Assembly: GCF_024298965.1 (NCBI RefSeq)
Contig: NZ_CP085193.1
Coordinates: forward strand, 806,001-870,000
DNA: 64,000 nt
DNA from: Streptomyces rapamycinicus NRRL 5491
GTDB lineage: Bacteria; Actinomycetota; Actinomycetes; Streptomycetales; Streptomycetaceae
Direction: 5' to 3'
Shown here: in pieces, positions 60,404-64,000 of the stretch
How the letters are laid out: each line of letters opens with the position of its first letter
Position numbering within the stretch: the first letter of the stretch is position 1
Made by a program: the position numbers and the translations under genes
The notes under the pieces: model-generated
What the model was told of the DNA's origin: nothing
Databases searched by the model: none
What the model saw: only the letters and a program-made list of their open reading frames with translations

Positions 60404-62059
60404 TCAGGTGGTGGCCAGATGCGGCTGCGCGCCACCGCTGGACAGCAGATCGCTCGCCTCGTCGATGGGCAGGTCCGCGTCGAGGTGGGCGCCGAGGCGC
60501 AGCCAGTCGTAGCCGATCTCCAGGGTCTGCCGCCATCCGTCCGAGGAGTCGAAGGAGGACGGGAAGCTGTGCGCGCCGATCGTGTGCCGGACCAGGGCGA
60601 CGAAGTCGTCCAGCGCGGTGAGCGCCGCGCCGCCCTGGGCCGTGGACGCGATCGTGAGCGTCGCGAGGTGCCGGGCCTTCGCCCGGATCTCGTCGGTGTC
60701 CGCCCCCGCCGGGAGGAGGGACAGCCTGCGGACGACCTCGGAGTCCGGGGGCAGCGGGTTGACGCCGTGGGCGCTGAGCACGCCGCGCAGCGCGGCCCGC
60801 ACTATCCTCCGGGCGCTGAGTTCGGCGACGCTCCACTGCTCGCGGTCCAGGGCGCCGGTGAGATCCTCGCGGGCGTTCTCCACCAGTACGTTGGACCACA
60901 CGAGGGTCATCGCGGCGGCGCTGAACCGGCGGGCGGGCATGGGCACGAGATCGATGCCCTCCTCACCGCCGGCCGCCGCCCCGCCCACGGTGACGATGGG
61001 CCGCGCGATGCTCGGTGGCGGTGTGACGGGGCCGGACGGAGCGGCCAGCGGCATGGCGGGGACGATCGGGCCGTCGCCCTTCCACGCCACCTTCACCAGG
61101 CCGAAGCGGAGGAACTGGGCGATCTGCGGGCCCGCCTGTGGTGCTCCCGACGCGTCAGCCACGGCCACTACGCTCCCCAGGGGCCGGCCGAAGACGACCG
61201 AACGCCAGGCCCGCGCCGCGCGGTCGCCGAGGACGAACACGTCCTGCTTGTCGCGTACGACATGCACTCGGTCGCCGGTCTGCCAGGTGGTCACCCCGGT
61301 CGCCCTGGCCACGGTGATCCGCTCGGAGTCGGGTTCGGCGCCCGCCACGCCCAGATCGGCCGTGAGCCGGACGCCCGCGGTGATGTACTCGGCGGGGTCG
61401 AGGCCCGACGCGTCCGGCGAGGCGAGCGTCCGGTACCGGTCGCACAGCGGCTGGTCGCCGAGGCGGTCCAGCTGCATGGGCAGCCACTTCGGCTCCAGGT
61501 AGGTCTCTCCCCGCCCCGCCGCCCAGGACTTCACCGCCTGGAGCAGTCCGGCTTCGGTCCATGCCGCGGCCTCTTCCTCCTGGCCGAGCTCCCGCAGGGC
61601 GAGCGCGTAGCGGATCGACTGGCGTGCGTGGTGTGCCCACCACTCCCGCATCGTGTCCTGGAAGTCGTCGAAGGACATCAGCCCCTTGACCGTCGCCACC
61701 AGGTCCGGATTGCGCAGTGGGAAGCTGCGCAGCAGACGCTGACAGCGGTTCAGCAGATCCTCCGGGACGGCGCCCACGTGGTCGCGCGTGTCGGTCGTGA
61801 TCGCGGAGAACTGCTCGGCGAGCTGCCGCACGGAGCGGGTCCTGACCTCGACCCGCCGCCCGTCCAGGAACAGGAGCGAGGGCATCGTGGGCAGGTCGGC
61901 GTCGCTGTCGGCGATGAGCAGGAAGTCGATGTCCGACGAGGAATTGCCGAAGCCCTCGGCGATCGAACCCTCCAGGACCACGGCGCAGTTGGCGGCGGAG
62001 TGGATCTGCGGAATGGTCTTGTCGAGCAGGTTCTGCAGATAGTCCTCGCTGAGGATCAC
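60404..62059 (-). CDS. Nucleotidyltransferase-domain protein (Pol beta fold)
   Basis: A 551-residue protein. Residues 27-73 hold a minimal nucleotidyltransferase site: LEGSIAEGFGNSSSDIDF with Gly31-Ser32 and Asp43/Asp45, and a third acidic residue Glu71 in RRVEVRT. The remaining ~470 residues are mostly helical with no family I recognise; they could bind the acceptor. GTG 62059 is at the GTGTGA junction with the end of the ligase as it was before duplication. The protein may transfer a nucleotide to a hydroxyl or an ACP-bound group in the cluster. Confidence 0.7.
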   Translation of the reverse strand: MILSEDYLQNLLDKTIPQIHSAANCAVVLEGSIAEGFGNSSSDIDFLLIADSDADLPTMPSLLFLDGRRVEVRTRSVRQLAEQFSAITTDTRDHVGAVPEDLLNRCQRLLRSFPLRNPDLVATVKGLMSFDDFQDTMREWWAHHARQSIRYALALRELGQEEEAAAWTEAGLLQAVKSWAAGRGETYLEPKWLPMQLDRLGDQPLCDRYRTLASPDASGLDPAEYITAGVRLTADLGVAGAEPDSERITVARATGVTTWQTGDRVHVVRDKQDVFVLGDRAARAWRSVVFGRPLGSVVAVADASGAPQAGPQIAQFLRFGLVKVAWKGDGPIVPAMPLAAPSGPVTPPPSIARPIVTVGGAAAGGEEGIDLVPMPARRFSAAAMTLVWSNVLVENAREDLTGALDREQWSVAELSARRIVRAALRGVLSAHGVNPLPPDSEVVRRLSLLPAGADTDEIRAKARHLATLTIASTAQGGAALTALDDFVALVRHTIGAHSFPSSFDSSDGWRQTLEIGYDWLRLGAHLDADLPIDEASDLLSSGGAQPHLATT

Positions 62060-63830
62060 ACGGGCCTCCCGGTCGTGGCATGGGCCGTCTCCAGGACGCG
62101 CGCGTCCTTGAGGCGGCCCGCTCGCAGCTCTTCCCACATGTGGCGACTGCATGGGCCGTCTCCAGGACGCGCGCGTCCTTGAGGCGGCCCGCTCGCAGCT
62201 CTTCCCACATGTGGCGACGTCTCGGCTTGCCGCTGGACGTCTTTCTGATCAGCCCGCTGCGGCCGGTGACGACGGTGATGGCGACGTCGTCGCCGAGTGC
62301 GCCGCGCAGGACGATCGTGGCATCGTCCACCCACGCGCCCTCGGCCTTCTCCACGAACAGCGTCACCGAGGCACCGTCGGTGCCCTCGACGCCGACGACC
62401 GCGCACTTCTCCCGGGCGATCCCGGTCGCGGAGACCACCTTCGCCTCCAGGTCCTCCATGTAGACGCTGCGTCCGCGCGCCTTGAGGCTGTCACCCATGC
62501 GGCCGAGCACGAACAGCTCGCCGCGGTGGAAGAACCCGGCGTCCCCGGTCCTGATACGGCCGTCGACGAACCGCGTGGAGCCGCTGCGCCCGGCGTGGTA
62601 GCCGCTCGTCACCGAGGGGCCCGTCACCTCGATCTCGCCGAGATGGCCGTCGGGCAGGGCCCGTCCCCCGTCGTCGACCACCGTGGCACCCACTCCGTCA
62701 CCGGGGCCGCCGCAGCCGATCAGCCAGCCGTCCTCGACATCGGAGCGCGTCTTCGCGGAGTTCGCGAACTCGCCCTCCTCGTCGATGGTGACGGGGCCTC
62801 CGAAGCGCAGCGTGCCGGTGTCCACGCGCACGGTCGGCGCGGGGGCGCCGGAGATACGGACGGTCACCGCGAGCGTCGCCTCGGCGAGCCCGTACGACGG
62901 CAGGTAGACGGAGGGGGAGAATCCGGCGGGTGCGGCGAGCCTGGCGAAGTGCTCCAGCGCACGGGGGTTGATGGGTTCGGCGCCGACGATGACGTTGCGC
63001 CACGCGGACAGGTCCAGGTCCGCGAGCCGGTCACCGAGCCGCCGGGCCGCGTACTCGAACGCGAAGGGCGGGGCGGCGGTGTGCGCGGCGACGGCGAAGC
63101 ACCGCAGCCAGCGGGCCGGATCGCGGATGAACTGTTCGGGGCGCATGAGCCACAGATCGTCCCTCACGCTCACGGGGGTGAGCAGACAGCCGATGAGCCC
63201 CATGTCGTGGTGGAGCGGCAGCCAGGAGGCCCCGGCGTCGCCCGCGCGCCAGCCCAGTGTGGACCGGATCAGCGCGAGGTTGGCCTCGAGGTTGGCCCAG
63301 GTGACCCGGACCCCGCGGGGCCGGCTGCTGGAGCCCGAGGTGAACTGGAGGAGGGCGAGTCCGCCGGGTTCGCGGGGCTGGATCTCATCGCCGTCATCGC
63401 GCCAGATCCACGGCTCCCGGCCGGAGCCCGCGGCGGCCAGAACCCGGTCGGCCAGGGGGGCGAGGCCCTCGGCGGTGATGGTAACGGCGGCCTCGGTCTG
63501 CCGCAGGATCCCGGCCGCGTGCTCCACGTACTCGGCCTCGGCGGCGAACGACGGCGGGGGGATGAGGCAGACCGTGGCGCCCGCGGCCCAGACGCCGAAG
63601 AGCGAGGACAGACACGGGAAACCGGTGGGAAGGAGGACACACACCACATCGCCGGGGCGTACCCCTCGGGCCGCCAGTGATCCGGCCACCCGACGTGCGG
63701 AGGCGGCGAGTTCGGGGTATCCGTGGAACTCCCAGCCGCCGCGGTCGTCGGCGAGGTGGATGCCGCGGCCGTGGAGGTCTCCGGCCGTCCGAGGGGGGTC
63801 CGTCAGCCAGGAGAGCAGTGCGTCACTCAC
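61155..63830 (-). CDS. Fatty-acyl-AMP ligase-like enzyme with a frameshifted tail
   Basis: Residues 1-560 are an adenylate-forming ligase of the FAAL type: LLQFTSGSSSRPRGVRVTWA (P-loop), LPLHHDMGLIGCLLTPVSV, LPSYGLAEATLAVTV, IRTGDAGFFHRGELFVLGRM and the catalytic Lys end IRKTSSGKPRRRHMWEELRA. FAALs activate a fatty acid and hand it to an ACP. In this sequence a 70-bp direct repeat at 62078-62218 shifts the frame, so the frame runs on to 61155 (891 codons) with a nonsense tail overlapping the nucleotidyltransferase gene. The ancestral end is the same protein ending in ETAHATTGRPV at 62056. GTG 63830 overlaps the upstream stop. Domain call is solid; the exact end depends on whether the repeat is real. 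Confidence 0.75.
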   Translation of the reverse strand: MSDALLSWLTDPPRTAGDLHGRGIHLADDRGGWEFHGYPELAASARRVAGSLAARGVRPGDVVCVLLPTGFPCLSSLFGVWAAGATVCLIPPPSFAAEAEYVEHAAGILRQTEAAVTITAEGLAPLADRVLAAAGSGREPWIWRDDGDEIQPREPGGLALLQFTSGSSSRPRGVRVTWANLEANLALIRSTLGWRAGDAGASWLPLHHDMGLIGCLLTPVSVRDDLWLMRPEQFIRDPARWLRCFAVAAHTAAPPFAFEYAARRLGDRLADLDLSAWRNVIVGAEPINPRALEHFARLAAPAGFSPSVYLPSYGLAEATLAVTVRISGAPAPTVRVDTGTLRFGGPVTIDEEGEFANSAKTRSDVEDGWLIGCGGPGDGVGATVVDDGGRALPDGHLGEIEVTGPSVTSGYHAGRSGSTRFVDGRIRTGDAGFFHRGELFVLGRMGDSLKARGRSVYMEDLEAKVVSATGIAREKCAVVGVEGTDGASVTLFVEKAEGAWVDDATIVLRGALGDDVAITVVTGRSGLIRKTSSGKPRRRHMWEELRAGRLKDARVLETAHAVATCGKSCERAASRTRASWRRPMPRPGGPCDPQRGLSAEPARQDHSADPLRRQLRRGPGGFDRRGLRQFLVGHRLPAHRRQRRRPAHDALAPVPGRAAGRGQDPLRAAARRAVLRDHDRHARPRGRRPGGSAEPLSASAAQLPTAQSGPGGDGQGADVLRRLPGHDAGVVGTPRTPVDPLRARPAGARPGGRGRGMDRSRTAPGGEVLGGGAGRDLPGAEVAAHAAGPPRRPAAVRPVPDARLAGRVGPRPRRVHHRGRPAHGRSGRGGRRTRLRADHRGQGDRGDHLADRRPSACRTRQAGRVRPRRPRGAGLAFGRLRPAPGERSGRG
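62078..62218. repeat. 70-bp perfect direct repeat, offset 71
   Basis: 62078-62147 and 62149-62218 are identical over 70 bases (beginning GCATGGGCCGTCTCC, ending ACATGTGGCGAC) with a single T between them. The period of 71 is not a multiple of three. It spans the last codons of the ligase gene. Confidence 0.95.
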
Positions 63831-64000
63831 TCGTCGCGTCCTTCGCCTTCTCGGCCCCGGCCCCGCTGTCCATTCCGGCCTCGGTGCCGGTTACGGCCGG
63901 GGTGCCGGTTACGGCCGGGGTGCCGTCGTCCAGGAACGTGATCGCCCCCGTACCTCCGTCCACCCTCAGCCGCATACCGGTCTCCATCTCCCTGACCGCG
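63823..64000 (-). CDS. End of a PEP/pyruvate-utilising-type enzyme (partial)
   Basis: The last 59 codons of a gene that runs off the right edge. The visible start, EMETGMRLRVDGGTGAITFL, resembles the end of the mobile phosphohistidine domain of PEP-utilising enzymes (G-x-R-V-x-V-D-G-x-x-G-x-V). A tail of Thr/Pro/Val/Gly repeats follows (two TPAVTG units). The stop at 63823-63825 overlaps the ligase start, so it is the upstream member of the same operon. The call rests on a short piece and is tentative. Confidence 0.4.
   Translation of the reverse strand, partial: AVREMETGMRLRVDGGTGAITFLDDGTPAVTGTPAVTGTEAGMDSGAGAEKAKDATSE
63883..63925 (-). repeat. Two 18-bp tandem repeats in the gene end
   Basis: GGTGCCGGTTACGGCCGG at 63883-63900 and 63901-63918 are identical, and a third partial copy ends at 63925. 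In frame they encode TPAVTG repeats. Confidence 0.85.

Noticed and set aside
1..64000. CRISPR arrays, tRNA or rRNA genes, insertion sequences
   Set aside because: I saw no regularly spaced repeats, cloverleaf-like stretches, transposase frames or terminal inverted repeats. A tRNAscan and an IS search would settle it.

Overview
The window looks like a Streptomyces chromosome, probably an accessory arm region. Base composition is very GC-rich, GTG starts are common, gene-end overlaps of the ATGA/GTGA type are frequent, and AfsA-type, DUF5709, ROK/GH and HrdB-like promoter features are all typical of the genus. Leucine TTA codons are almost absent: by eye I find only two in genes, and both lie in the menaquinone-like cluster.

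Layout. 1-3.4 kb: the end of a probable sulfatase, a frameshifted GH51-type arabinofuranosidase pseudogene, a DUF6924 protein and a berberine-bridge-type FAD oxidase. 3.4-9.6 kb: a GntR regulator, a PotABCD-like ABC importer and a DAO-family amine/amino-acid oxidase. 9.7-19 kb: a glycan block with an SGNH esterase, a GH95 alpha-fucosidase, a GH27 alpha-galactosidase with a carbohydrate-binding module, a ROK repressor and a divergent GH36 alpha-galactosidase. 18.9-21.9 kb: LysR/DoxX divergent pair, a coiled-coil protein and DUF5709. 22.1-30.5 kb: a rewired classical menaquinone-type set (MenE; and on the other strand isochorismate synthase, a GH88/105-like protein, MenD, an enoyl-CoA hydratase, an EntA-like dehydrogenase and MenC). 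30.5-33 kb: an MFS transporter between two gene remnants. 33-37 kb: IclR/agmatinase, then an HD-domain protein overlapping a GlxA-type regulator. 37.3-43.5 kb: a sulfonate system with a cysteine-type leader peptide, ABC importer, AprA-like flavoprotein, 2[4Fe-4S] ferredoxin and TauD dioxygenase. 43.5-53.1 kb: an IclR-controlled catabolic system with an MFS importer, two aldehyde dehydrogenases, a formaldehyde-activating-enzyme (Fae) homologue, an enolase-superfamily enzyme, a beta-hydroxyacid dehydrogenase and an Fe-alcohol dehydrogenase. 53.1-64 kb: one long minus-strand operon with a PEP-utilising-type protein end, a fatty-acyl-AMP-ligase-like enzyme, a nucleotidyltransferase, an ACP, a thioester-reductase-like SDR, an NDK-like protein, an AfsA-type hotdog protein, a UbiA-type prenyltransferase, an amidohydrolase, a methyltransferase and a MarR regulator.

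How the genes work together. The two best candidates for undescribed biology are (a) the men/ent hybrid, where the expected MenH and MenB are missing, a GH88/105-like protein and an EntA-like dehydrogenase sit in their place, and both transcription units carry a bldA-type TTA codon; and (b) the lipid-type operon at the right end, which carries a 70-bp tandem duplication that throws the ligase reading frame into its neighbour, plus several short tandem repeats at gene ends. A third is the Fae-homologue catabolic system, where two matching palindromes upstream of the two divergent units suggest one IclR regulon.

All calls come from reading the sequence and translations by eye; no database search was run.
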